Of a stretch of DNA of 64,000 nucleotides, positions 11,574 through 23,379 are shown piece after piece. Each line of letters starts with the position of its first letter. Within the stretch, counting starts at the first letter, position 1. Origin of the DNA: Phytophthora quininea (taxonomy: Eukaryota > Oomycota > Peronosporomycetes > Peronosporales > Peronosporaceae). The position numbers were made by a program, and so were the translations under genes. Below the pieces are notes generated by a model, which ran no database searches, was not told the DNA's origin, and was given only the letters and a program-made list of their open reading frames with translations. The stretch covers positions 1 to 64,000 of the forward strand of contig JAAVTG010000199.1 in NCBI GenBank assembly GCA_011947345.1, given 5' to 3'.

Positions 11574-11895
11574 GTGGACGCTGTTGCTGGGCTGGGAGTC
11601 TGCGAAGGAGGAGGAGGACGCGGGGAGACGTCCGTCGGGAGCAGTGGCGAGGACGCGCGCATGGTGCTAAGTCTTGGGGAGTTTGGCCGACGGCGAAGAC
11701 GTCTCTCCTCCTCTCGAGCAAGTTCAGGAATGGTCAGGTTCCGCTGCTTCAACTTCGATTTCGACCGTTTCGTTGACGCGCACATGTCGGTATTTGAATT
11801 TGAATTTGGTTTGCGCGGCGACCAGAGCCCTGCCGCTGGCAGTGCCAGCCGGGTGCTGCCAAGCCTGCCAAGCCAGGCAGAAGCCCGCCTGCTGT

Positions 11896-12363
11896 GCCTC
11901 CTGCGGAGGAAGGGACGCTGCACTTGCTTGCTTGGGTGAGCGAAAACACGGTTTAACATCGAAGCCTCAACGTCGATCGGCCGGATGTACGAGCGCCATG
12001 TCCTCTACAAGTTGTATTGGTTGTGGACCACAACCAATTCATATCTGCTGTTGACGAGCAGGGTTGCTTTGCTTCGCACACGCCCGGTTTGGTGGCCTTC
12101 AGCTTTCGTTTGGCTTTGGCTTGACAAACTCCCTGTCCGATCCATTGTAGCAGCTTGCTTCACAGGAGGGAGAGTAAATTCCCACACAAACGCTTGAAAG
12201 ACGCACCATCAATAACGAGTCGATGACCAGGCACTACTGGCAGAAGCTCTATCTACTAGTACTTGTAGCTGCGTCCAGCCCACTGTTCTGCACGCCAAAA
12301 CGAGGCCTGTTCGGAACACGGTGTTCCGAAGACCTCGTTGCCCCTTCCAAATCCGATCGTGGC
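11896..12363 (+). repeat. Dispersed 468-bp repeat, copy 1
   Basis: Nearly identical to 24873-25337 in the same orientation: about six substitutions and one 3-nt indel. It contains two perfect palindromes with one-base centres: 12016-12038 (arms ATTGGTTGTGG) and 12310-12330 (arms TTCGGAACAC), the second flanked by an extra CGAGG/CCTCG pair. No long terminal inverted repeats or long open frame were recognised. The right end lies 85 bp before the SEL1L ATG, so this copy supplies much of that promoter region. Transposon class unknown. Confidence 0.85.
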
Positions 12364-12447
12364 TCCGGATATCGTCTTCCGCGCTCGTTTACCAATCTCC
12401 ATACAATTCCCAAGTCACACGTGGCGACGGTCGCTACAACGCTCTCC

Positions 12448-14660
12448 ATGGCTCGACCTCCGCTCCGCTCGCTGCTTCTGGCGTGCGCAGTCGCTTTCGC
12501 AGTCTCCAGCGCCCTCCAGGCCGAGAAGCGCGAGGAGCAGACAGCGCTTTCGAGCGCAGATGGCTCTACTGTATCCACCAGCGCTAAGACTGCGCACAAA
12601 GTGTCCTCCTGGGAGATCAAGGCCGACGGATCCGTCTCCGCTAAGAAAGACTCATCTACTGACAGCAGGAGAGACGTCACCGGCGGAGACAATACGATGG
12701 AGGAGCCCCAGCCCCAGTGGGGAGACGAGCAGGCACCGGAAAACCAGAGCGTGCAGTTACTGTTGGTGGATCCGTCCGACGCGTTTTGGACCTGGAGGAC
12801 CGCGTCACGGAGGAAGGATTCACGCCTGAGCTGGTGGAGGAGCTCACCAAGATGGCCAGTCAACGGGAGACTGAGGAGCACCTGGAGACGGCCGACGACT
12901 GGGCGTTCGCGCTGACGAAGCTGGCCTACTTGCAGCTCTTTGAGCCCAACGCGACAGCGACTCCGGACGACGAAGAGGCCTTTGTCGGGGCCATTCGAGA
13001 CCTCCATCTCGCAGCGAAAGCAGGCGTCCAGTCGGCTGTGGGGCTGCTAGCGATTCTCGACTTGGCCGACGTCCCCGTCCCGAGAAACCTGGAGCGTCCT
13101 GCGTCACGAGAGGAGAAGCGAACGCGTGCGGATCAGGTGCTGGTGAGTTTGGCCGGTTCTCACGATTTCACGGCGACGCTGGCAGTTGGCTACGGGCTCC
13201 TGTCCGAGAGGCTTCCGTTGCCCTCGAAAAGTGCCGAGACTACCCCAAGTGGTGCAGATACGAGCGACGCCATTTGCGCTGCCGCTCTGCCATTCTTCCA
13301 CACTTGTGCCGAGCAAAATGTGCACGTAATTGTTGACGAAGGAGGCGAACGACCTGTTGAAGTGGCGCGTCTGTCCGATGAGCAGCTCGAGCCCAACGGG
13401 GCCGGCTTCTTTGATGACTACGGCTTTGGTGGCGGCGATCCTCTTCACGATGAGAACGAGGCTCTACACGAGCTCGAGTACTACCGCTCGATTGCCAACA
13501 ACCCCATGGATGAGCAATACCCGGTGGCTGTGCAGCGTCTGGGCGAAATTTACTTCTTCGGCAACCCAGCAGCTCACGTCGCCCCGGATCATGGTCTTGC
13601 CGCACAATACTTCCGCCAAGCAGCTGATGCAGGAGACCCGTTGGCCCAAGCCAATTACGGTATGCTGCTCGCCAACGGAATGGGTATCGATCAGGATGTT
13701 CCTCAGGCAATCGTGTATTTCAACCGGGCAGCCCAGCAGAATGAGGCATTTGCCTTTCACGGCCTTGGTGTCCTGTATTTTACAGGGACAAGAGTCCCAC
13801 AAAATGTAACGCTGGCGCTGGAGTACTTTGAGAAGGCAATCGCACGAGGTTACGCCGAATCGCACTCGTTCCTTGGGTCGGCGTATCTGCATGGCAATGG
13901 TGGCGTGCGAATTGACCATGGCCTGGCGTTCCAGCACTTCCAGGCCGCAGTGGATGGTACAAATGGCAAGTCCAGCCAAGCCTTGTTCAACCTCGGCGTC
14001 ATGCACTTTCAGGGGATTGGCACGGCACCATCATGTGCCACGGCCTTGCCGCTTTTCCGTGCAGTGGCGCTCCATCCCGACCTGTTGACGACACTTCCTT
14101 TCTCGCTGGTCAAGGCGTACGAGTGCTACAAAAAGGGAGATTATCTGCGTGCGTACCTGCACTACCGATTGGTCGCAGAGCTTGGCGACGAGGATGCACA
14201 ATGCAACGCCGCCTTCTTGTTGGAGCACTACGGTGAAAGCATCCTCAAGTGGCGCTGGCTTGGGCTTGACGAGTCATCCGAGCTTTCGAGAAACCGACAA
14301 CTGCGAGAAGCGTTCTCGTTGTACTCGCAGGCGGCGGCTCTGAATGACTCGGAGGCTGTTAGAAAGACTGGCGCTTGCTTCCATGAGCCCTGGGTAGGTG
14401 TGTGCAAGGCCAACCATGCACGTGCGCTGGAGCGCTACCAGCTTGCAGCAGAGCTTGGGGACCCTCAAGCAGGTTACAATTGCGGTCTCATGTTGCTCAC
14501 TGGCGATGGTGTTCCTCGAGATCTTGAGGCTGCTCGGAGCTACTATGTCGAGTGCAGTGAAGCTGTGTTTCCGTTAAGCGTGCCCTGCACCCTCGCACTT
14601 GTTGGGCTAGACGTATTGCAGGCGCTGGAGTCGATCACCGATCGCCTGTGGACATTCTAA
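12448..14660 (+). CDS. SEL1L/HRD3-like ER protein, Sel1 repeats (ERAD)
   Basis: The start MARPPLRSLLLACAVAFAVS is a typical signal peptide. After an acidic N-terminal region come many Sel1/TPR-like repeats, for example AVQRLGEIYFFGNPAAHVAP, ANYGMLLANGMGIDQD, HGLGVLYFTGTRVPQN, LGSAYLHGNGGVRIDH and FNLGVMHFQGIG. These fit SEL1L/HRD3, the lumenal adaptor of the HRD1 ubiquitin ligase that feeds misfolded proteins to degradation. One frame break at the T run 12784-12787 is restored by one added base. Unlike animal SEL1L, no C-terminal membrane helix is seen before the stop; the protein ends in LESITDRLWTF. Confidence 0.8.
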
Positions 14661-14760
14661 GCTTTAGAGAGCAGTAACTTATTGGTATGGTAGCGCAAGC
14701 TTTTTCAGTCTATTCCGCTCGTCCGCATAGCCGCGGTGCATCATAGTACACGAGTTAGAT

Positions 14761-17730
14761 CTACACGGTGTCGTAAGCTTTCCCATCGTTGTCCCACGAG
14801 TGTTTCCTTTTCTTGCGTGAGAAGCCAGCCGCAATCGACGCAGATCGCATCGCCCCACGCAGCTTGCGAACTTGCCACCACTTTCGGGCTTCATCGACGA
14901 TGAGCACAGTCGAGGCAATGCAGCACACGTACACCAGGTCGCCAAACGATAGCGCCTCGGTTTGGAAGGTGGCTTGCAAAGGCGGGAAGTAAATGACCAG
15001 CAGTTGGCCAAGCAGTGAGCCGCCCACAGCGTACGCGAAGATGGAATTGGATAGAATGCCGATTTCAAACACAGACTTGTCGTCCGAACGGCAGGAAAGT
15101 GCGTTGAACATGTCGAACATGACGAACGTGGTGAAGCTCATCGTACGATCCCTCTTGCTAATGACTCCATCGGCCCCCAACTCAATGTAGAACACGTACA
15201 TTGTGCCGCACACGATAAAGCAGGCAGAAGTCAATACACGGCGGAGCATGGTGCGCGTGATGATGCTAGCATCCTTGGAGCGCGGCCCTTCCTTCATCAC
15301 ATCGTGGTCAACAGGCTCCACGCCAAGACTCTGAGCCGGAGGTCCATCCATGATGATGTTAATCCACAAAATTTGCATGGCGTTCAGAGGAGACGGCAGA
15401 TTAAACAGCGTGGAGATCGCAATCAGACACAATGCCGAGATGCTGGTGCTCAGCTGGAAACGTAGAAAGTGTTTGATGTTGTGGTAGATGCCCTTGCCTT
15501 CTTCCATAGCGCTTAGGATCGTGCTGAAGTTGTCGTCCAATAGAATCATATCGGCCGCCTCCTTCGATACGTCTGTGCCATTTGTCCCCATGGCAATTCC
15601 AATGTCTGCAGCCTTCAGTGCGGGGGCGTCGTTCACACCGTCGCCAGTCATGGCCACCATCAGCCCTGCCTCCTGGAACGCGCGCACAATTTTAAGCTTG
15701 TGATGCGGCGATGTGCGGTAAAACACGCAGGTCTTCAAAATGCGCTGCTCCAGCTCCATCATTTCCATAATCTCCAGTTCTTGGCCTGAAATCACCAATT
15801 CGTCCACGCCGTTCCCACTTTCTCCCTCGGGATCAATCGTGCCAAAGTTGCCGTTCGCGATAATGCCTACCTTAATCGCAATAGCAATAGCGGTCTCTTT
15901 GGAATCTCCGGTCAGCATGATCGTCTTCACTCCACTTAACGACAACTCCAACACTGATTTCTCAACCTCAGCGCGAGGTGGGTCAGAAATACCCATCAGA
16001 CCTGAAAAGACCATCTCACGGTCTGAGTGTTCGCCGTAAGACAGCGCCAGCACTCGCAGGCCACGTGCAGCCATCTGTTGGGATGCCACAAAAATGCGTT
16101 CACGATCGCTTGCAGCCATTTCCTTCTGGCGACCGCAGTTATCCTCGATCTTATCACAACGCGAAAGAATCGCCTCCGTCATTCCCTTCAGATGCCATCG
16201 AGAAGCACCACCCGTTGGTGGTTCACAGCATACGGCCATCCACTTCTTCTCGGAGCTGAACGGCACCTCACTAACGCGGCGGTACTCCTGAATGACCGAG
16301 TTCGTGATCCCAACTTTCTGCGCGCAAAGCAAGACAGCGCCCTCTGTGGCTTGGCCCAAGACCTCGCTGTCCACGATGGTAGCATTGTTGCACAACGCAC
16401 CAGACAGAAGGCAATGGTACACGTGCGGGTGTGACGCCTCAGAGACAGGTTCTCCACGCATGGTGACACCTAGACGCTTCTTGTCATCGGAAGTGTCTGA
16501 CATCTGGGATAGAGACCGCTCTCGTTGGCCAATGCCATTCACCTCCGCGTGAACGCTCTCGAAAGGCACAAAGATCTCGATCACCTCCATCTTGTTGGTT
16601 GTGATCGTACCGGTTTTATCAACGCACACTACGTTGATGCATCCCAGTGCTTCAACGGCAGGAAGCTTCTTCACGATAGCGTGGCGCTTTGCCATCTTCA
16701 TCACACCAACCGCAAGAGTGACAGTCACACAAATAGGCAACCCCTCAGGAATGGCAGCCACCGCAAGTGAAACACCGATCTGCAGCATCGTAAGCATGCC
16801 TTTGCGCTGAATCACGCCGATAATCACAATCACAGCGATCACTGCGAGCGAGAACATGCTGAGGTGCTTGCCCAGGGCATCCATGCTGTTCTGCAGCGGT
16901 GTCTTGCGCTCCTCCACCCCGTGCACAACATCAAACACTTGTCCGAATTCTGTGCGCGAGCCGGTGCCCGTAACTACGGCACGTCCGCGCCCAGCACGCA
17001 CCAGAGTACCCATGTAGATCATGTTCTTGCGCTCAGCGATCGGGTGCAGATGGCTGTCTGCAATCACTTCCGTCGTCTTGGGCACAGGCGCATTTTCGCC
17101 CGTAAGATTCGACTCGTCGACTTCAAGATCCACCGCCTCAATGAGTCGCGCGTCCGCCGGGACACGATCTCCTACATCAACCAGCACGATGTCTCCCGGC
17201 ACCAGCTCTCTCGCTAGCATATCCACCACTGCGCCCTCTCGGAGGGCCTTGCAGCGCGGCGGCACCAGTTCCTTCAGAGCCTCCAGAGTCTTCTCGGACC
17301 GATACTCCTGTACGAACGCCACTGTCACCACAATGGTGATGGCGACCGCGATGGAGATGGCGTCGTCTGTGTGGCCCATGACCACACTCACAACGCCCGA
17401 GGCCATGAGCAGCATGATGAGCGGGTCCTTGAACTGCTCAACGAACTTGATAATGATGGAATCCTCTTCCTCACCTGCCAACTCGTTGTGTCCGACTTCT
17501 CGCTGTCGCTCTCGTACTGCAAGCTCCGAGAGGCCGTGGCAGGCGTCCACATGGAGCTCTCGTGCCACTTCCTCGTGGCTTCTGGACGACGCCTGGCTCA
17601 ACACGGCACCATCCTTCTGCAGCACCGTCAGCGACAACGACGGCCCATTGCTCATAGACAGCGAGAGCATCCTGGAGCTCTGTACAGTGGGTAGCGACGA
17701 CGCGTCGTCTGCACTAATGGAGATCTCCAT
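14761..17730 (-). CDS. P-type Ca2+/Mn2+ ATPase, SPCA/PMR1 type
   Basis: 989 codons, intronless. Pumps Ca2+ and Mn2+ into the secretory pathway in relatives. Seen from the N-terminus: the actuator motif NLTGEN, the membrane ion-binding signature AAIPEGLP, the phosphorylation motif CVDKTGT with the aspartate at residue 371, the hinge MTGDGVNDAPALK, and C-terminal membrane helices including SISALCLIAISTLF. Length and AIPEGLP fit the secretory-pathway (SPCA/PMR1) branch better than SERCA. The start is taken at the first in-frame ATG (17730), but the frame stays open upstream to about 18020 without an ATG, so an upstream exon is possible. It converges with SEL1L, 100 bp apart. Confidence 0.9.
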   Translation of the reverse strand: MEISISADDASSLPTVQSSRMLSLSMSNGPSLSLTVLQKDGAVLSQASSRSHEEVARELHVDACHGLSELAVRERQREVGHNELAGEEEDSIIIKFVEQFKDPLIMLLMASGVVSVVMGHTDDAISIAVAITIVVTVAFVQEYRSEKTLEALKELVPPRCKALREGAVVDMLARELVPGDIVLVDVGDRVPADARLIEAVDLEVDESNLTGENAPVPKTTEVIADSHLHPIAERKNMIYMGTLVRAGRGRAVVTGTGSRTEFGQVFDVVHGVEERKTPLQNSMDALGKHLSMFSLAVIAVIVIIGVIQRKGMLTMLQIGVSLAVAAIPEGLPICVTVTLAVGVMKMAKRHAIVKKLPAVEALGCINVVCVDKTGTITTNKMEVIEIFVPFESVHAEVNGIGQRERSLSQMSDTSDDKKRLGVTMRGEPVSEASHPHVYHCLLSGALCNNATIVDSEVLGQATEGAVLLCAQKVGITNSVIQEYRRVSEVPFSSEKKWMAVCCEPPTGGASRWHLKGMTEAILSRCDKIEDNCGRQKEMAASDRERIFVASQQMAARGLRVLALSYGEHSDREMVFSGLMGISDPPRAEVEKSVLELSLSGVKTIMLTGDSKETAIAIAIKVGIIANGNFGTIDPEGESGNGVDELVISGQELEIMEMMELEQRILKTCVFYRTSPHHKLKIVRAFQEAGLMVAMTGDGVNDAPALKAADIGIAMGTNGTDVSKEAADMILLDDNFSTILSAMEEGKGIYHNIKHFLRFQLSTSISALCLIAISTLFNLPSPLNAMQILWINIIMDGPPAQSLGVEPVDHDVMKEGPRSKDASIITRTMLRRVLTSACFIVCGTMYVFYIELGADGVISKRDRTMSFTTFVMFDMFNALSCRSDDKSVFEIGILSNSIFAYAVGGSLLGQLLVIYFPPLQATFQTEALSFGDLVYVCCIASTVLIVDEARKWWQVRKLRGAMRSASIAAGFSRKKRKHSWDNDGKAYDTV

Positions 17731-18238
17731 ACGACTAGAAACTTTCCTTGGGTTGGGGAAATCTACAGATGGCTCGACTTTGTCGCGCTTGATCTTGAGC
17801 TGTAGAAGGCCCTGTGCGTCCGCAAAGAGCTTGCAGGATAGCGATTGAAGATATCTGTGTGGGGGTATCGAGACGCGCGAGCTGTCGGCGACCGCAGTCT
17901 TCCCGATCGGCACCGATGAGACGCAGCAGACCTCCACGACCACGTTTCCGAAATGGCGCTCGAAATAGTCAGTTGGTTTCCGGATGGTGCCATTAGTGTA
18001 TTTGCAGCAAATTACCTAACTGCAGTGTATAGATTGGGTAGATATCCATTTGGTGTAGGCCAATATCATTTTGGATAGCCAATGAGAGAACTGAGAAGTG
18101 TAGCTATCTGACGTGGCCATAACCGCTTGCTGATCTTGCTGCGCAGCAGTTTCTCGATGTGAATAGCTCTTCGAGTGCATCGCAAGTAGTTTCCACGCTA
18201 CGGTCGAGCACTTGTAGGAACCACGCGCCGCACGAATC

Positions 18239-20484
18239 ATGGAGAATGCTCAGAAGGTGGTGGCGGACATTGTGGCACGATGCCGGTACCGCGGGATTGA
18301 AGTGTCCGAGACGCTGGCCGCGTTCACGGCCCGACTGGTAGTGCACCGCAGTCGGCGCCACCTGGTGCTGGAGCAGCCCATGTTGCCCGAGGACGAGCTG
18401 TACTTGGCAGAACAGTGCGAGATGGCGCTGATGCGCGACGACGACCCTGCCTTGGAGACAGTCAAGATGCAGCTGGAGTTCGACTTCACCTACGCCAATC
18501 TGGAGGAGGAACTTCGAGCTCGTCGCGAGCGGAAGACGCAGGCAGCCGCCAAGCTGCAACGAACCATCGCGGCACTTGTACCCGACAAGGCTACGGACTT
18601 TGAGACGCTCTCTGCGCTGTACAAGCACATCTTCACGTTGCTCATGCTGGACGCCGACGGCCTTGCCAACAGCAACGAAGACGACGGCGACAACAACAAC
18701 GGCAAGCACCAGAGCAACTCCAGCAAACACCAAGCAGAGCGTCGAGCCGTGGAAAAGAAGTAGCCGCGGCACTTGAGAGCGTCTTCCCACGCATCGGACT
18801 GAAATCGTTCGCAACGATGTCGCCCGACGACAAGCGCTTCCAACTCGACGAGCTCATGCGAATCGTGGAGGGCATCCGTTTATTCAACAAGGAGCTGGGT
18901 AAGGGCGGCGCGGGTATCCCTGCAAGTGCTCACGATATCAAAGACAATGTTGCTACACTCGCGAAACTTGTCCATGAGGAAGTGCGGGACGCTAACGAAA
19001 TCTGCACGCAATACACAGAGGTGTTGCTGCACGTTCACCACAAGTTTGGTGGAGATCGCGGCAATGAAGACGATGGCGAGGGCCTACCACCAAGCGCAGA
19101 TGAGATTGCGCGGTGGCAAGACGAGCTAAGCAACCGGCGACAGTTCCTGTCGTATCTGCAGAGTTTGGAGGAAGACATCGCGTTTTCACACGAGAAGGTT
19201 GGTACGCGCCTGCAGATGTTCCAAGCGGACATGAGCGCGCTTCAAAACCTCGTTGGTGCTCGCACGTCACTGCCAAAGTCACATGTCTACCCGCTGTTCG
19301 AGGCGGTCTCGCGCTCCTGGGCCGAGTTGCACCAAGAGCACGAACTGCTGCAGGCTCGTGCTCGCGCTCTCAAGTCGTTGCTGCGCTACAAGTCGACTTT
19401 CACACGCACACTGTCGCTCGACTCGCTGATCTTGCAGCAAGCCCGACGCGGAGGATCCATACCGACCGAGGATCTCTTTTCGCAACTCGAAACATTCCCC
19501 GCTGAAAGGAGCCTCATCAATGACGGAAAGGGGAAGAGTTTTGGACTCTACGGCGACGAACTCGATGGCGATGAGGACGACAGCAGTCCCATCGAAGAAG
19601 AAGTCTCTGGCTTCCCGATCCGAATGCCAGTCGAGTCGACGCCAGAATTCATGCAGCTACCGCTCGAGTACCAGGGTTTCTGTCCGTGGACGGTGGTGGA
19701 GCGCGGCGGCTTGCTACTTCCTGGGGATCCGTCACTCGGAGTCGTCCAGTACCGCAACGCCTACCACGTCTTCGTCAATGAGCGCGCTCTGGGAGAGTTC
19801 ATGATTCACCCACGCCGATATATCCATGGAGTCCTCCACCGTGCAGCTCGACAGCCAGCACTGATCTACTTGCTGCGGCTGCAAGAATCCTTCCCAAACA
19901 TCACGCTGTCTTCTCTCCTGAAAATGTGCCAACGCTTCCGAGCCGAAGGAAGTCGAGGAGTTCATCCGTTGCTGGCCCCACCGCCATCGCAGAAAGTCGA
20001 CGCCAGCACAGCAACGCCGACGCACTTCATCGAGAAGCGCATCGACTACAACTACGACTGGAATGAGTGGAATCTGCGTCGCAAGGCCATCAAGATCGCC
20101 AATTTGAAGCATTGCCGCACCGTCGGTGCGCAAACTGCTCTCAGCAGCTTCCGGCGAGAAGTCGACACGCAGGTGTATCTGCCTGCCGAGGTTGGCTGCC
20201 AGACCAGCAAGACGCAAGGCACCAATCCGCCCCGCGTCATCACATTCTTCACCGGACTGCGCAAGGGCCATGTCTGCACCATCGACGATGCCAGGTGTGC
20301 GGAAGCCAAAGAAACCAAAATGCTGCCATCGGAGCGGACTACAAGAGGAGCCGCCGCTCGAAACACTACGACGACGATAGCAAAGAAGGCAGAGCAGACG
20401 AAGGAGACGACAACCAACCGGCCATCGTGTCCTACACCTTTGACTTATCATAGTAAAAATATTTGCTTCATCCAAGAAAATTGA
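18239..20484 (+). CDS. CFAP206: CFAP206 cilia- and flagella-associated protein
   Basis: Axonemal protein of the radial-spoke/central-pair region in relatives; its presence argues for motile zoospores. The N-terminus GIEVSETLAAFTARLVV, then VAAALESVFPRIGL, LMRIVEGIRLFNKELGKGG, LEYQGFCPWTVVERGGLLLP, YNYDWNEWNLRRKAIKIANL and ITFFTGLRKGH match the family along its length. One frame break at the A run 18753-18756 (needs one more A) splits it into two open frames. The extreme C-terminus is a Thr/Lys-rich tail. It converges with alpha-actinin, leaving 56 bp between stop codons. Confidence 0.9.
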
Positions 20485-20540
20485 GCCGTAAGAGTAAAGG
20501 CGAATTGCCACTTGGGCGTGCGGGCTGGAATCTTGATTGC

Positions 20541-23379
20541 CTACACGCTGAAGATAAAGTCAGTGAACTTGTCCGTATTGATGGTTGCTCCGTCGGACTC
20601 GAGCAACTCGGGCGCGTTCTTCTTGATAAATTCAACCTGGTTCGCGTCGAAGCGCTCCTCGATCTCCTTGAGAGTCAGGTCCTCGCCAGTGAGAATGTCC
20701 AGCGCCTCGTGCACGTCGTCCTTCGACGATCCACTCTGCAGCTGCTCCGTGCAGAAGGTGGCAAACTCCTCGAACGTAATCTCGTCGTTGTCCTCCTCGT
20801 CAATTTTGTCAAAGTAATCGTGACAGTCATCTTCGCTCAGGCTCAGACCGAGTCCCTTGCACGCCATGATAAACTCGTCCCGTGCCAGGACGCCGTCGTT
20901 GTCAAGATCGAAGTGGTCAAACACCTCCTTGATCTCCTTTGCCTGCTCGGGAGTCAGGCTGCCCACCTCGCTCAGCGCCAGCTCCTTCTCCAACGACTTG
21001 ACCTTGTCACGCACAGCCGACTCCAGCGACGTGAACTGCGCGCGCAGACCGTGGATCGTATCCGTCGTAAAAGGGTTCGTGTGAACCTGCAGCCGCTCCA
21101 GCTCCTCGTTGATGCGTTCCAGCCTCTCCATGTCCTCGGTCAACGGAACAATGATCTCTTCGACCTTTGCCTTGGCCTCCTCCACGTTAGCGGCTGCATC
21201 CTTTGACTTGTCTCCCTCCTCACTCTCCGGGGCATTCTCGTCAACAGCAGCCTGGGGCTGTACAATCTCGTCCGAAATGGTCGTCTCACCTCCGGTGATC
21301 TCCGGGTCCTGGGGCTTCTCCTCTGTCTCCTCTTCGATCACAACTCCCGTGTTTGATCGAAACAGTCGGTAGCGCAGCTGAACCATGGAATGGAACTGGT
21401 CCTTTAACGAACCCTCCACCACGTTAATCGACTGCGTGCTCTGTGCGCACCGCTCCTTGATGCGAGCGGAGAGGTCCGCGAACTCGCGGCACACTTGGTC
21501 GCGCTTCTCGACGTCCGCAAGCTCCTGCTCGTAGTAGCCACGCTTTTCGGAGAGCGAGTCCAACAACTTTTGCACGCGATCATTAGTCTTCTCGATCAGT
21601 GCCACGTCGTTAGCACGACCAGCCTCGGCCAGAATCGGCTTCTTCTCCAGAAGCTTCTCGTTCTCGCTCACCACAGCAGCATGCACCTTGGGCACCAGAA
21701 CGGTGTCGAACTGGTGTTTAGCAGCAACGACACCGGCCTTGGAGACATCCTGCAGCTTTGTGGCGGCTTCCACCTCCTCGTCCATCTCCTCGATAACGTA
21801 CTTTAGATTGCGCATCAGCGCCTTGGCGTCCTTAGCTACGGCATCCACGTGCTGCTGCTGACGAAGACTCTCTTCAAGTTTGGTCTTCGAGCCCTCAACC
21901 TGGCTCTCCGCCATCGAAACAAACTCCTTCATCTTGTCAACACGCTCCAACGTGGCCTTGGTTTCCGAGTGCTCCTCCGAGAGACCGTCGGCCTCGCTCA
22001 AGACTGTGGCGAGAATTTGCTTGTAACGAGGCAGCTCAATGTCCTGCAGGAAGGCAACACTCTCCAGCTTCTCCTCGGCATCGGCCGTGGAAGTAACATG
22101 CATGTCGTCAGCAAACAGCTCAAGCGCTTCCTTCTCCTTGGCCCAGCCCTCAACCTTTTCCAGATCCTTGACCACCTTAGTGAGGAAGATCTCTGTCTTT
22201 TGATAGCTCTCCAGGTTCTGACGCAGCTTCATCTCGAAGGCAGTCTCCAGCTCGTCCAGGTGCGCCTTCAGCGCCTGCAGCTTCTCGATAGGCGGGATCA
22301 GGTTGGGCGGTGCACGGCCGTTGTTCTTGCAACTGGCGATCCAGCGTCCAGCGCAGCCTTCGACGGCAACAAACTGCGCCTCGCGAGGAGGTTTCTCGTT
22401 CTTCTTGTAGTCAAGATGGCGGGCCAGCGCCTCCTTAATGTCCGGGATGTGACGCGGCTCGCTCAGCGTCTGGAAACGCTCCGTCTGCTGGGTCAGCCAG
22501 TCCAGCAGGCCAGACGCGTTTTGGTTGAACTCGGCGGCCAGCTCCTGGTGGCGCTGGGCAATGTTGAGTGCCTTGGAGATCGTCGTGACGGCCTTCTTCT
22601 TCTGCACACCCGAGGCGAACTCCTTGAAGAGGAGAGAGACATACGTCGTGATACTCTTCTCGTCAGGCTTGAGTTGCCCAGCGACGTTCTCCACCTCAAG
22701 CAGCTGCGGGATGCGAAACTTCTCCCGGGCAATGTCGAAGGCGAGCTTGACGTTGGCGTGCGCGTCCTTGGGGTTGAGAGAGTTGAAGTCGATCAGTGTG
22801 GGCGCGTAGCGGTGGATGAGCGCGCAGAAGGCCATGCCATCCGACCAGCTGCTGGAGAAGTTCTTGACCTCGACCGTCGGGTAGTCGACCAACGACCGGT
22901 TGATCCAGAGCAGCAGGCCGTCCTTGCCGGAGACGCCCTCGACGTCAATCTCGGCCACCTGGAAGGACTTGATGAGCGTCCACATGAGCCCCAGCACCAG
23001 CTTGTTGTTGCCGTCCAGGATGTCGGACGAGCCGATGTTGGTCACATTGACGTTCTTCTTCTGCATGAAGGCGAAGGCGAAGTTGAGGTTCTCCATCTTC
23101 TGGATGCGCATGCGCGGCTTCTTGTTGAACTTGCGGCACACCTTCTCGCGGCAGATGATCTGCAGCAGCGAGATGAGGCGGATGCCGTCCTTCAGGTCCT
23201 CGTACAGGTCATCGATGGTCATGCGCTTGCGCGAGAGGTACGTGTTGGCCCACTGCAAAGAGCACAGAAGAGCGCGATGTTAGATCTGAATGGGCTTCAT
23301 CCCTTCCTCCCCCTGCGCGACTTACTCTTGTGAAGGTGCTCTTCTGCACGTCCACCCACTCCTCCGAGTACCCGGCCAT
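20541..23379 (-). CDS. Alpha-actinin
   Basis: Actin cross-linker. Exon 1 (23326-23379, MAGYSEEWVDVQKSTFTR) joins exon 2 (20541-23252) through a GT-AG intron to give the canonical QKSTFTRWANTYLSRK junction. Order: two calponin-homology domains (NLNFAFAFMQKKNVNV; FSSSWSDGMAFCALIHRYAP), spectrin-like coiled-coil repeats, an acidic insert rich in Glu, then a paired EF-hand (DLDNDGVLARDE, canonical Ca2+ ligands; second loop DEEDNDEITFEE). The frame is intact throughout exon 2. In-frame and near-frame open sequence extends 5' to about 23690, so a longer low-complexity N-terminus is possible. Confidence 0.92.

Noticed and set aside
11058..11939. 293-codon plus-strand open frame
   Set aside because: Mostly antisense to the SnoaL-like gene; low-complexity Arg/Gly/Leu sequence.
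11985..12197. Short open frames inside the dispersed repeat (MYERHVLYKLYWLW... and the copy at 24962)
   Set aside because: Only about 70 codons, the 3-nt indel falls within it, and no domain is seen; sequence conservation is explained by recent repeat duplication.
21849..23333. 494-codon open frame on the plus strand
   Set aside because: Exactly antisense to the alpha-actinin coding region, Leu/Arg/Gln-rich shadow composition, no domain; the minus strand carries clear CH and EF-hand motifs.
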